A stretch of 60,433 nt of DNA from assembly GCA_002294045.1 (NCBI GenBank), contig DBEP01000064.1:14206-74638 (forward strand), written 5' to 3'. Positions 34,904 to 42,677 of the stretch are shown here, piece by piece; position 1 is the stretch's first letter; every line of letters starts with the position of its first letter. The stretch is from Lachnoclostridium sp. UBA903. Its GTDB lineage: Bacteria > Bacillota > Clostridia > Lachnospirales > Lachnospiraceae. Below the pieces are notes generated by a model. The model saw only the letters and a program-made list of their open reading frames with translations. It was not told where the DNA came from and searched no databases. Made by a program: the position numbers and the translations under genes.

Positions 34904-36235
34904 ATGAAGATTACACATATGGCCAGCTGTGAAAATACTTGCTGGAAAGAAGAACCGGTAATGAATTATGAAGAATCATATGATGTTCTTATTTTAACAG
35001 GAGAAAAGAAGCGGACGGTATTGGGGTTCGGCGGCTGTTTTAATGAACTTGGCTGGGAAGCTCTTTGCCTTGCTGACCGGAAGCAAAAAGAAGAATATAT
35101 AAAGGAGTTATTTTCGAAGGATGAATGTGGCTTTAATTATGGACGTATCCCAATCGGAGCGAATGATTTCAGTCTGGATTGGTATAGCTGCGACGAGACG
35201 GAAGGCGACTATGAACTAAAACACTTTACGATTGAACGGGACAAAAAGTATACCATTCCTTTTATCCATGAGGCGATGAAGTATCAGACGGATTTTACTT
35301 TATTTGCATCACCATGGAGCCCGCCGACCTGGATGAAAACGAAAAAGGCATATAATAACGGACGCATAAAGATGGAAGACGGCATTTTAAAGGCTTATGC
35401 CGGGTACTTTGTTAAATTTGTTGAGGCATACAGGAATGAAGGGATTGATATTTCACAGGTTCATGTACAGAATGAACCGATGGCTAATCAGAAGTTTCCG
35501 TCCTGCCTGTGGTCAGGGGAAAATATGAGGGATTTTATTAAGGATTACCTCGGACCTGCCTTTGAACGCTCCGGTCTGCCTACTGAAATCTGGCTGGGAA
35601 CGGTTAACGGGCCTTTTTTTGACTTTATGATGCCGCAGGCAGCACCGTTCTGCGAATTCTATGATCAGTTTGCCAACACAATCTTATCTGATGAAAAAGC
35701 AAGAGGATATCTTACCGGTGTAGGCCTGCAATGGGGCGGTAAACATGTTATGCAGCAGATAGCGGACAGCTATCCGGAAATGCGCTATATGCAGACGGAA
35801 AGTGAATGCGGCGACGGCAAAAATACCTGGGAGCATATGGAATATATTTTCAACCAGATGTGGTTTTATTTTAGAAATGGGGCAGAACGCTATACTTATT
35901 GGAATATGGCTCTTCAGGATGGCGGCATATCAACCTGGGGCTGGGAGCAGAATTCACTGTGTACCGTAAATCCCCAAACCGGACAATTAGTCAGACAGCC
36001 GGAATTTTACTTAATGAAACATCTGTCCTATTATGTAAAGAAGGGAGCTAAAGTACTTTCCACTAAAGGACATTGGACAAGTAATACGATAGCTTTTGAA
36101 AATACGGACGGCTCTATAATACTAGTCGTCGGAAGCAACATGAATCAAAAGAGATTATTTACATTTATGCATGGAGAAAAAAGCTTTTCAGCCATTGTTC
36201 CGCCCCACAGCCTTCATACTTTTTGTATTAAATAA
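34904..36235 (+). CDS. Glycoside hydrolase family 30 enzyme, cytoplasmic
   Basis: The 443-aa protein matches the GH30 glucosylceramidase-like (beta/alpha)8 enzymes. FGGCFNELGW is near residue 40, SPWSPPTWMK near 140, the acid/base Glu191 is in VHVQNEP and the nucleophile Glu299 in QTESECG. The C-terminal beta-sandwich side domain is present. It lacks a signal peptide, so it acts on imported substrate. GH30 members cleave beta-glucosides, beta-xylosides, beta-1,6-glucan or fucosides; the subfamily is not clear. It follows the lpl-type importer and probably hydrolyses its cargo. Translation starts 11 nt behind bulged hairpin C. Confidence 0.85.
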   Translation: MKITHMASCENTCWKEEPVMNYEESYDVLILTGEKKRTVLGFGGCFNELGWEALCLADRKQKEEYIKELFSKDECGFNYGRIPIGANDFSLDWYSCDETEGDYELKHFTIERDKKYTIPFIHEAMKYQTDFTLFASPWSPPTWMKTKKAYNNGRIKMEDGILKAYAGYFVKFVEAYRNEGIDISQVHVQNEPMANQKFPSCLWSGENMRDFIKDYLGPAFERSGLPTEIWLGTVNGPFFDFMMPQAAPFCEFYDQFANTILSDEKARGYLTGVGLQWGGKHVMQQIADSYPEMRYMQTESECGDGKNTWEHMEYIFNQMWFYFRNGAERYTYWNMALQDGGISTWGWEQNSLCTVNPQTGQLVRQPEFYLMKHLSYYVKKGAKVLSTKGHWTSNTIAFENTDGSIILVVGSNMNQKRLFTFMHGEKSFSAIVPPHSLHTFCIK

Positions 36236-36261
36236 TGAAAGGTTCATATTAACCGTTCATT
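36234..36261. terminator. Stem-loop between convergent GH30 and cadA-like genes
   Basis: AATGAAAGGTT (36234-36244) pairs with AACCGTTCATT (36251-36261) with one mismatch. It overlaps the GH30 stop and lies between convergent genes. No long T-run follows on either side, so termination strength is moderate. Confidence 0.5.
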
Positions 36262-36285
36262 GTAACAGCCCCCTTTGTTTTATCT

Positions 36286-38637
36286 TTAACGTACGGTCTT
36301 CATAGCGCGCATAGCATTTAAAATGGCAATTACCGTTACACCTACATCGCCAAAAACTGCTTCCCACATAGTAGCGATACCAAATGCAGCAAGGGCAAGA
36401 ACCACAAGCTTCACACCCATGGCAAATAAAATATTCTGCCATACGATCCCTCTGGTTTTCCGTGCAACCTTAATAGCGGATACAATTTTGGAAGGTTCAT
36501 CCGTCATTAACACAACATCGGCTGCTTCAATGGCGGCATCGGAACCTAACGCTCCCATTGCAATTCCAATATCAGCTCTGGCCAGTACGGGAGCATCGTT
36601 GATGCCATCCCCGACAAAAACAAGTTTTCCTTTGGATTTCCTGTTTTTATCCAGCTGCTCCAGCTGTTCCACCTTCTGGTGGGGAAGCAGCTCGGAGTAC
36701 ACGGTATCCAGTCCGATTTCACGTGCTATGGTTTCACCGGCTATTTTTGTGTCACCGGTCAGCATGACAGTATGAGTTACACCCAGGCTCTTTAAATCCT
36801 GCAAAGCCTTTTTGCTGTCAGGCTTTATTTCGTCTGATATTACAAGGTAACCCGCATAAACACCTTCAACAGCCAGATATACAATACTTCCCGGCTCATT
36901 CACCGGCTGCCGGCTAATATGCTCCGATTCCATCAGCTTACCATTACCGGCAAGCACGGATTTGCCGTCTATCTTAACACGGATTCCATATCCCGGGATT
37001 TCTTCCTGTTCCGTAAGCCGTTCCTGATCAACCGGCTGGTTATAGGCCTTTTGAATGGATAAGGCGATAGGATGATTGGAGAAGCTTTCCGCATGAGCAG
37101 CATAGGAGAGCAGTTCGGCCTCCGGCCAGCCGTTAGCACCGACGGATTTAGTCACTTTAAAAATACCTTTTGTCAAGGTGCCTGTTTTATCAAAAACAAT
37201 GGTGTCGATATTGTTAAGGGCCTCAAGATAGTTACTGCCTTTTACTAAAATACCGTTCTTCGATGCCCCGCCGATACCGCCGAAGAAGCTTAACGGAATG
37301 GAGATAACCAGGGCACAGGGACACGACACTACCAGAAAGGCAAGAGCCCTGTAAAGCCAATCACTGAACTCTGCCCCCGGAATTATAAGGGGAGGAATAA
37401 CCGCCAATGCCAAAGCGGCAAAGGTAACAACCGGAGTGTAATATCTTGCAAATTTTGTAATGAAATTCTCGGTAGGTGCTTTTTTGCTGCTGGCATTCTG
37501 CACCAGATGAAGGATTTTAGATATGGTGGATTCTCCGAATTCCTTAGAGACTTCAATGGTTAACACACCATTTTTATTAATGGAGCAGGATAATACTTCA
37601 TTGCCGGGCTCTACATCCCTGGGGAGGGATTCTCCTGTGAGGGCGGAAGTATCCAGGGCGGAGGAACCTTCTATAATTATTCCGTCTAACGGTATCTTTT
37701 CACCGGGTTTTACGATGATTACATCACCGATGCCAACTTCTTCCGGAGTTACTTTACGTATTTCACTGCCGATTTTTAAGTTGGCAAAATCAGGCCGTAT
37801 ATCCATAAGGGCAGAGATGGATTTACGGGAACGGCTGACTGCCAGGCGCTGAAAGGCTTCCCCTACCTGATAAAACAGCATAACCGCAACACCTTCCGGA
37901 TATTCTCCGATAGCAAAAGCACCGATGGTAGCCACACTCATCAGAAAATTTTCGTCAAAAACCTGACCTTTGGAAGTGTTTTTCAGTGCCCGAAAGACCA
38001 CTTCACCGCCGATTAACAGATAGCTTAGAAAGAATATTATAAATTCGGCAGGGCGGGGTAAATCCAATAAGATACCTGCAGCAAATAATAAGGTACCAAC
38101 GGTCAGACTTATGCGGTAAGCCCATTTTCTTACGGCTGCAGAGCCATCCTCTTCCGGCTTCTTATCTGTATAGGAAATTTGGATGGAAGGTTCAATGGCC
38201 AAAGCGGTCTGGGAGGCCTGCCGGATAATGGCCGGAAGTGATTTCCGGTCAAATGCCTCAATGGTAAGACGCTGGGAAACAAAATCAAGAGAAGCTGTCT
38301 TTACACCCTTGATACGTCCTACCTGTTCTTCAATCTTTTGTGCACAGTCGCCGCAGCAAAGTCCCAGCAGATATAATGTCTTTTGTCCGGGCTGTGAGAC
38401 TTCTTTTTCTATCATTACAACTGCGGAATCATGCCTCTTAACTATGGCATCAGCCTCCGCAATAATGGTGCTAACCGCCGTACTGTCGGTAATCTCCACA
38501 GAGAGGGTTTTAGATACAAAATCAACACAAGCAGTCAATACACCGTTTAACTTTTTCACATCCCGTTCGATTTTGGCAGCACAGTTACCGCAGCAAAGGC
38601 CTTCCAGGGTAAAATCTTTTTTAATTGCTGCATCCAT
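36286..38637 (-). CDS. cadA: Heavy-metal P1B-type ATPase with two N-terminal HMA domains (Zn/Cd/Pb type)
   Basis: The 783-aa pump has two HMA metal-binding domains with CCxxC motifs (GLCCGNCAAKIE near residue 12, GLCCGDCAQKIE near residue 95). Eight membrane helices follow with CPC in the translocation helix (residues 439-441), the phosphorylated DKTGTLT (Asp483), and GDGINDAPVLARADIGIAMG. CPC with a CCxxC HMA fits Zn/Cd/Pb efflux more than copper. It exports metal across the membrane using ATP. ATG 38637 has AAAGGGA upstream; GTG 38646 is too close to it. It lies 21 nt after a small HMA gene and is probably controlled by the ArsR/CadC-type regulator through operator 38917-38943. Confidence 0.88.
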   Translation of the reverse strand: MDAAIKKDFTLEGLCCGNCAAKIERDVKKLNGVLTACVDFVSKTLSVEITDSTAVSTIIAEADAIVKRHDSAVVMIEKEVSQPGQKTLYLLGLCCGDCAQKIEEQVGRIKGVKTASLDFVSQRLTIEAFDRKSLPAIIRQASQTALAIEPSIQISYTDKKPEEDGSAAVRKWAYRISLTVGTLLFAAGILLDLPRPAEFIIFFLSYLLIGGEVVFRALKNTSKGQVFDENFLMSVATIGAFAIGEYPEGVAVMLFYQVGEAFQRLAVSRSRKSISALMDIRPDFANLKIGSEIRKVTPEEVGIGDVIIVKPGEKIPLDGIIIEGSSALDTSALTGESLPRDVEPGNEVLSCSINKNGVLTIEVSKEFGESTISKILHLVQNASSKKAPTENFITKFARYYTPVVTFAALALAVIPPLIIPGAEFSDWLYRALAFLVVSCPCALVISIPLSFFGGIGGASKNGILVKGSNYLEALNNIDTIVFDKTGTLTKGIFKVTKSVGANGWPEAELLSYAAHAESFSNHPIALSIQKAYNQPVDQERLTEQEEIPGYGIRVKIDGKSVLAGNGKLMESEHISRQPVNEPGSIVYLAVEGVYAGYLVISDEIKPDSKKALQDLKSLGVTHTVMLTGDTKIAGETIAREIGLDTVYSELLPHQKVEQLEQLDKNRKSKGKLVFVGDGINDAPVLARADIGIAMGALGSDAAIEAADVVLMTDEPSKIVSAIKVARKTRGIVWQNILFAMGVKLVVLALAAFGIATMWEAVFGDVGVTVIAILNAMRAMKTVR

Positions 38638-38658
38638 TGTTATCACCGTCCCTTTCCG

Positions 38659-38886
38659 TTATGCTTCTTTTACCGTAATATCTTCATCATGGGAAACAGC
38701 GATACCGGTGATATCTTTCAGAATACGGTCAGCAGCTCCGTTAAATTCCACGGAAAGAATAGTTGAGTCAATATTGATATCTGCGCTTTTCACTCCTTCT
38801 AATGCCTGAACATCTTTTTGGATTTTTGCTGCACAGTTTTCGCAGCAGAGTCCCTCCAGTATGTATTGTTTTTTTGTCGTAGACAT
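38659..38886 (-). CDS. Small HMA-domain metal-binding protein (chaperone-like)
   Basis: The 75-aa protein is a single ferredoxin-like HMA domain with GLCCENCAAKI, the same CCxxC motif as the two HMA domains of the pump encoded just downstream. AAAGGAGAG precedes ATG 38886. It probably hands Zn, Cd or Pb to the pump or acts as a detached third metal-binding domain. Separate HMA proteins are common for copper but less so beside CadA-type pumps. Confidence 0.8.
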   Translation of the reverse strand: MSTTKKQYILEGLCCENCAAKIQKDVQALEGVKSADINIDSTILSVEFNGAADRILKDITGIAVSHDEDITVKEA

Positions 38887-38916
38887 GATATATCTCTCCT
38901 TTTCTAATAATTTTAC

Positions 38917-38943
38917 GGTTGAATAATTGAATGCATATTCAAC
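38917..38943. promoter_or_regulatory. ArsR/CadC-type operator 1
   Basis: TGAATGCATATTCA (38928-38941) has the TGAA-N6-TTCA half-site layout of SmtB/CzrA-like operators, preceded by GGTTGAATAATTG. A 26-nt stretch matches operator 2 at 22 positions. It lies 30 nt upstream of the small HMA gene start. Confidence 0.65.
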
Positions 38944-39025
38944 TATAAGAGCAGAATAGCCTCTTCTATGCTATATCACAGAGTCTTATAGGATAAAACA
39001 TTTGCCTTGGTAATAACAGAATACG

Positions 39026-39037
39026 TGAACATGTTCA
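39026..39037. other. Palindrome between the regulator and HMA genes
   Basis: TGAACATGTTCA is a perfect 12-bp palindrome 14 nt downstream of the CadC-like stop codon. It can form a short hairpin followed on the minus strand by AT-rich sequence, so it may be a weak terminator or another protein site. Confidence 0.35.
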
Positions 39038-39050
39038 TGTATAAATATAA

Positions 39051-39419
39051 TTATTTTTCACATATATGAATCATTGCCTGGTCAAAAATAGTTTTAACGT
39101 GTTCGTCCGCTAATGAATAATAAACAACCTTGCCATCCTTACGGTATTTTACCAGTTTGGACTGTTTGAGAAGTCTAAGCTGGTGGGAAATGGAGGATTT
39201 GGTCATGCCTAAAAGCACAGCGATATCACAGACGCACATTTCTGCCCGAAATAAGGCACAGAGGATTTTCACACGCGTGGAATCTCCGAATACCTTAAAT
39301 AAATCGGCCAGATCCATTAAATTATCTTCATCGGGCATGTGTTTCCTGACATCATTAACTACGGCTTCGTGAATAATATTGCAGTCACATCTGTCAACAT
39401 CTGCAGTATAAACATTCAT
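39051..39419 (-). CDS. cadC: ArsR-family metal-responsive repressor, CadC-like
   Basis: The 122-aa winged-helix protein carries the CadC/SmtB metal-box ELCVCD as AEMCVCD in helix 3. An N-terminal Cys pair lies in DRCDCNIIHE, the same residues that bind Cd/Pb/Zn in CadC. The recognition helix is MTKSSISHQLRLLKQS. ATG 39419 follows TTAGGAGG by a good distance; a longer frame upstream is ignored. Metal binding releases such repressors from DNA. Two near-identical operators, at its own transcription start and before the HMA/pump genes, show the likely regulon. Confidence 0.88.
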   Translation of the reverse strand: MNVYTADVDRCDCNIIHEAVVNDVRKHMPDEDNLMDLADLFKVFGDSTRVKILCALFRAEMCVCDIAVLLGMTKSSISHQLRLLKQSKLVKYRKDGKVVYYSLADEHVKTIFDQAMIHICEK

Positions 39420-39435
39420 GGGATAACCTCCTAAT

Positions 39436-39464
39436 GGTTGAATAGTTGAATGACTCTTCAATTG
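39436..39464. promoter_or_regulatory. ArsR/CadC-type operator 2 (autoregulation)
   Basis: TGAATGACTCTTCA (39447-39460) with upstream GGTTGAATAGTTG closely copies operator 1. It covers the expected transcription start of the regulator gene. Confidence 0.65.
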
Positions 39465-39466
39465 TT

Positions 39467-39495
39467 ATTATAGTAATGATATAAGATTATGTCAA
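39467..39495 (-). promoter_or_regulatory. Promoter of the CadC-like gene
   Basis: On the minus strand TTGACA (39495-39490) and TATAAT (39472-39467) are both perfect consensus and exactly 17 nt apart. Operator 2 follows immediately. Confidence 0.85.
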
Positions 39496-39570
39496 TAACA
39501 AAAGCTGATTAAAATTTAAAATATTTAAAATATGGTATTTAAAATTAAAAGAAATAAATTTAAAAAACAA

Positions 39571-39599
39571 TTGACAAATTGGGGAGAGATGCATATACT
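39571..39599 (+). promoter_or_regulatory. Promoter of the second HMA/ATPase operon
   Basis: TTGACA (39571-39576) and TATACT (39594-39599) are 17 nt apart, a near-consensus vegetative promoter divergent from that of the CadC-like gene. Confidence 0.85.
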
Positions 39600-39608
39600 A
39601 AGAGTGAA

Positions 39609-39630
39609 CAATTAAACAATTGCTTAATTG
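39609..39630. promoter_or_regulatory. Operator 3, a different inverted repeat at the start of the second operon
   Basis: CAATTAA (39609-39615) and TTAATTG (39624-39630) form a perfect inverted repeat around ACAATTGC at the expected +1 region. It differs in sequence from operators 1 and 2, so a different regulator (perhaps the ArsR protein at 42003-42374) may bind it. Confidence 0.6.
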
Positions 39631-39696
39631 ATAAATTATATAATTCTATTTGCGGTTCGATTAAGCCGCTCCATATCTTCTGAAAGGAGAAATTAC

Positions 39697-39915
39697 ATGA
39701 AAAAAATAATTAAATTACAGGATTTGGATTGCGCAAACTGTGCAGCTAAAATCGAAAATGCTATTAAAAAGCTGGAGGGGGTAACCGGCGTTAAGGTAAA
39801 TTTTCTCAGCCAGAAAATGGAACTGGAGGCGCCCGATGATAGGTACGATTCCGTATTAAACGAGGCTAAAAAGGTTATTAAAAAAATTGAACCGGATGTA
39901 ACCGTAAAGGCATAA
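39697..39915 (+). CDS. Small HMA-domain metal-binding protein
   Basis: The 72-aa single HMA domain has DLDCANCAAKIE, the CxxC motif style found in the N-terminal domains of Zn/Cd pumps. AAAGGAG precedes ATG 39697. It is the first gene of an operon with an ATPase that has no HMA domain of its own. It probably supplies that missing domain as a separate polypeptide. Confidence 0.82.
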   Translation: MKKIIKLQDLDCANCAAKIENAIKKLEGVTGVKVNFLSQKMELEAPDDRYDSVLNEAKKVIKKIEPDVTVKA

Positions 39916-40048
39916 GCACAGAGCGTGTTTGAAAAATGCTTGTGCCGGGCCGGATGCTTCACTTTCTGGGAGTATTGTAAATACAACCGGTGAATATCCT
40001 ATTTAATTTGTGGCAGTCTTTATTATTTTTAACAGGAGGGTAACAGAA

Positions 40049-41899
40049 ATGTCAAAAAGAGAAAAAAAGCAGTTGCTTCGTATTTCCATATCGGCTGTAC
40101 TTTATATCATAGCAATCCTGCTGCCCTTGGATGGGTTTGCAAAATTGGCTGTCTTTTTAGTGGTATATGGAATTATCGGAGGTGACATTCTCCTAAAAGC
40201 AGGCAGGAACATTTTACATGGTCAGGTTTTTGATGAAAATTTTTTAATGGCTGTGGCGACCGTGGGTGCATTTTTTTTGAGAGAATATCCGGAAGGTGTT
40301 GCGGTTATGCTTTTTTATCAGATAGGGGAATGGTTCCAGTCCTATGCGGTGTCAAAATCCCGCCGTTCCATTTCGGAACTGATGGATATCCGGCCGGATT
40401 ATGCCAATGTACTTCGTGACGGGCAGTTGGTGCAGGCTGATCCTGAGGAGGTGCAGGTAGGTGACACCGTTGTGGTAAAGCCCGGGGAGCGTATACCATT
40501 GGACGGCATCGTAACAGAAGGTGTCTCCTCCATTGATACTTCCGCCCTGACAGGCGAATCTGTACCAAGGGATATACAGGCCGGGCAGGATATCATCAGC
40601 GGGTGTATTAACCAGACAGGGCGTTTGACAATTCAGGTTACAAAAGAATTCGGCCAGTCAACCGTAGCCAAAATTCTTGAACTGGTGGAAAATGCCAGTG
40701 ATAAGAAAAGCAAAAGTGAGAACTTTATCACTAAATTTGCCAGATATTATACCCCTATTGTTGTTATCGCAGCAGTGTTACTGGCTGTATTGCCGCCCTT
40801 GATTACGGGCCAGGATTTTAGCATTTGGGTAGCACGTGCATTAACCTTTCTGGTTATTTCCTGTCCCTGTGCCCTTGTTATTTCCATTCCGTTAAGCTTC
40901 TTCGGCGGAATAGGCGGTGCATCAAAATCCGGTGTTTTGGTAAAAGGAAGTAATTATCTGGAGGCGCTGGCTGATACGGAGGTAGTTGTTTTTGACAAAA
41001 CAGGAACCTTAACCAAAGGCTCCTTTGCAGTTAGTAAAATCCAGCCGGAGGATATGACGGTGCATGAACTGTTGGAACTTGCGGCCTATGCAGAGGACTA
41101 CTCCAACCATCCTATTGCCGTATCAATCAAAAAGGCTTATGGGAGTGAAGTGGATTCTTCCCGCGTTTCAGACATAGAAGAAATTGCAGGCCATGGTGTG
41201 AAAGCTGTTATTGACGGGAAAGAAACCCTAGCAGGCAATGTAAAACTGATGCAAAAGGAAAATATTCCTTATAAAAATTCAGTATCAACAGGAACTATAG
41301 TACATTTGGCGATAGAAGGTAAATATGCAGGTAATATCTGTATTGAAGATGAAATCAAGGAAGATTCCCGTCAGGCAATCCGGGCTTTGAAGGCGGCTGG
41401 GATTAAAAAAACCGTCATGCTGACAGGGGATGCAGATGCGGTCGGACAGAAAGTCGCAGGGGAATTGGAACTGGATAAGGCTTATACGGAACTGCTTCCT
41501 GCAGACAAAGTGGAACGTATGGAAGAATTGATGCGTGAGAAGAGCGCCAAAGGGAAACTTGCATTTGTCGGTGACGGTATTAATGACGCTCCTGTACTTG
41601 CCAGGGCAGATATCGGTATTGCCATGGGCGGTTTGGGATCGGATGCGGCGATAGAAGCAGCCGATGTGGTTATTATGACGGATGAACCCTCTAAGATTGC
41701 CAAAGTTATGAAAATATCGAAAAAAACACTTCGGATTGTAAGACAAAACATTATTTTAGCGTTAGGCGTAAAGGGTGTTGTGCTGGTTCTTGGAGCCTTT
41801 GGTCTGGCATCCATGTGGGCAGCTGTGTTCTCGGATGTAGGTGTATCCGTAATTGCTATTTTAAATGCAATCCGTGCCTTAAATATAAAAAAGATGTAA
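40049..41899 (+). CDS. Heavy-metal P1B-type ATPase without N-terminal HMA domain
   Basis: The 616-aa pump starts directly at the membrane domain (ISAVLYIIAILLPLDGF). It has CPC at residues 272-274, DKTGTLT with Asp316, and GDGINDAPVLARADIGIAMG. Sequence is close to the pump at 36286-38637 over the shared core (for example RYYTP and SIPLSFFGGIGGASK in both), so the two are paralogues. ATG 40049 follows ACAGGAGGG. The absence of an N-terminal metal-binding domain is matched by the separate HMA gene upstream. A Zn/Cd/Pb substrate is likely; the exact metal is not readable. Confidence 0.88.
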   Translation: MSKREKKQLLRISISAVLYIIAILLPLDGFAKLAVFLVVYGIIGGDILLKAGRNILHGQVFDENFLMAVATVGAFFLREYPEGVAVMLFYQIGEWFQSYAVSKSRRSISELMDIRPDYANVLRDGQLVQADPEEVQVGDTVVVKPGERIPLDGIVTEGVSSIDTSALTGESVPRDIQAGQDIISGCINQTGRLTIQVTKEFGQSTVAKILELVENASDKKSKSENFITKFARYYTPIVVIAAVLLAVLPPLITGQDFSIWVARALTFLVISCPCALVISIPLSFFGGIGGASKSGVLVKGSNYLEALADTEVVVFDKTGTLTKGSFAVSKIQPEDMTVHELLELAAYAEDYSNHPIAVSIKKAYGSEVDSSRVSDIEEIAGHGVKAVIDGKETLAGNVKLMQKENIPYKNSVSTGTIVHLAIEGKYAGNICIEDEIKEDSRQAIRALKAAGIKKTVMLTGDADAVGQKVAGELELDKAYTELLPADKVERMEELMREKSAKGKLAFVGDGINDAPVLARADIGIAMGGLGSDAAIEAADVVIMTDEPSKIAKVMKISKKTLRIVRQNIILALGVKGVVLVLGAFGLASMWAAVFSDVGVSVIAILNAIRALNIKKM

Positions 41900-41919
41900 T
41901 CCAATTCATAAAATACACG

Positions 41920-41979
41920 AAAAAACTATTTTGAGCCGGTTATCACATGTGTGAATACAGCGGAATAAAATAGTTTTTT
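41920..41979. terminator. Bidirectional intrinsic terminator
   Basis: AAAAAACTATTTT (41920-41932) and AAAATAGTTTTTT (41967-41979) form a long stem with a T-run on each strand. It lies between the convergent ATPase and ArsR genes. Confidence 0.8.
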
Positions 41980-42002
41980 TAGAGCCGTTATTTTGTAATA
42001 AG

Positions 42003-42374
42003 TTACGGATGAGGATTCGTAGGGCAATTTAACTGAAAATAATCATCAATCATCTGATGTACCAGACGAGCTCTTTCGTTATTGGATAGTGTATAATAAA
42101 CTTCTTTGCCATCACGCCTGCTAGTTATGAGGCCGTTTAATTTCAGGGTTTTCAAATGATGGGAAACAGCAGCATCACTCATGCTTACAGCTGCGGCAAT
42201 ATTGGACACGCATTCCTCCGAGTGGCAGAGAAGCCATAAAATACGCAGGCGCGATCCGTCGCAAAGCTGCTGGAAGGTTACGGCAGCTTCTAAGAACCGG
42301 GAGGCGTCCGGCATTTCTTCTAATATTTTTTCAATATTCTGACCATGATCATGGGGCATAGTTATGTTATTCAT
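42003..42374 (-). CDS. ArsR-family transcriptional regulator (second)
   Basis: The 123-aa winged-helix protein has EECVSNIAAAVSMSDAAVSHHLKTLK, the ArsR recognition region, and RRDGKEVYYTL in the wing. A single Cys replaces the CVC pair of CadC-type sensors, and a His-containing N-terminus (MPHDHGQN) and C-terminal HQMIDDY could give a different site, as in CzrA or NmtR relatives. AAAGGAG precedes ATG 42374. It probably controls the adjacent convergent pump operon through operator 3 (inference). Confidence 0.85.
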   Translation of the reverse strand: MNNITMPHDHGQNIEKILEEMPDASRFLEAAVTFQQLCDGSRLRILWLLCHSEECVSNIAAAVSMSDAAVSHHLKTLKLNGLITSRRDGKEVYYTLSNNERARLVHQMIDDYFQLNCPTNPHP

Positions 42375-42431
42375 ATAATGACTCCTTTTAATCGGGTTTC
42401 TTTTAATTTATGAAAAATCTTTATGCTTTCT

Positions 42432-42460
42432 ATAGTATCCCTTCTTATAATACATGTCAA
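42432..42460 (-). promoter_or_regulatory. Promoter of the second ArsR gene
   Basis: On the minus strand TTGACA (42460-42455) and TACTAT (42437-42432) are 17 nt apart. It lies about 60 nt upstream of the start codon. No copy of operator 3 is seen downstream of it. Confidence 0.7.
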
Positions 42461-42575
42461 ACAATAACTGTAAAAAGGAATCGATATTTGATATTTTTCC
42501 CCTTCCCAGAATATGCGGCTAAGGAAAAAAAGACGGAGAGTTATCAGTTTTCGATTCCTGGCCATTCAAATAGCA

Positions 42576-42627
42576 AGAGGATATCCCTCAAGTCATCTCA
42601 TGACTTTTGGGACACCCTCTTTTTTAA
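42576..42627. terminator. Stem-loop downstream of the xylanase gene
   Basis: AAGTCAT/ATGACTT, TCCC/GGGA and AGAGG/CCTCT form a long interrupted hairpin (42576-42620). A T-run follows on the plus strand and a weaker TGCTATTT on the minus strand. It is placed 50 nt after the GH10 stop. The rest of 42375-42677 holds the ArsR promoter and no gene. Confidence 0.6.
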
Positions 42628-42677
42628 TGCTCTTTATTCCTCAGGCTTGAAAGCTGTTTATCAGGATTTGCAATGTT

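Noticed and set aside
36323..36775. Long open frame on the plus strand inside the metal pump gene
   Set aside because: It is antisense to the conserved GDGINDAP region of the pump, has no ribosome binding site and no recognisable domain; it reflects codon bias of the real gene. The same applies to antisense frames at 38183-38809 and 41285-41904.
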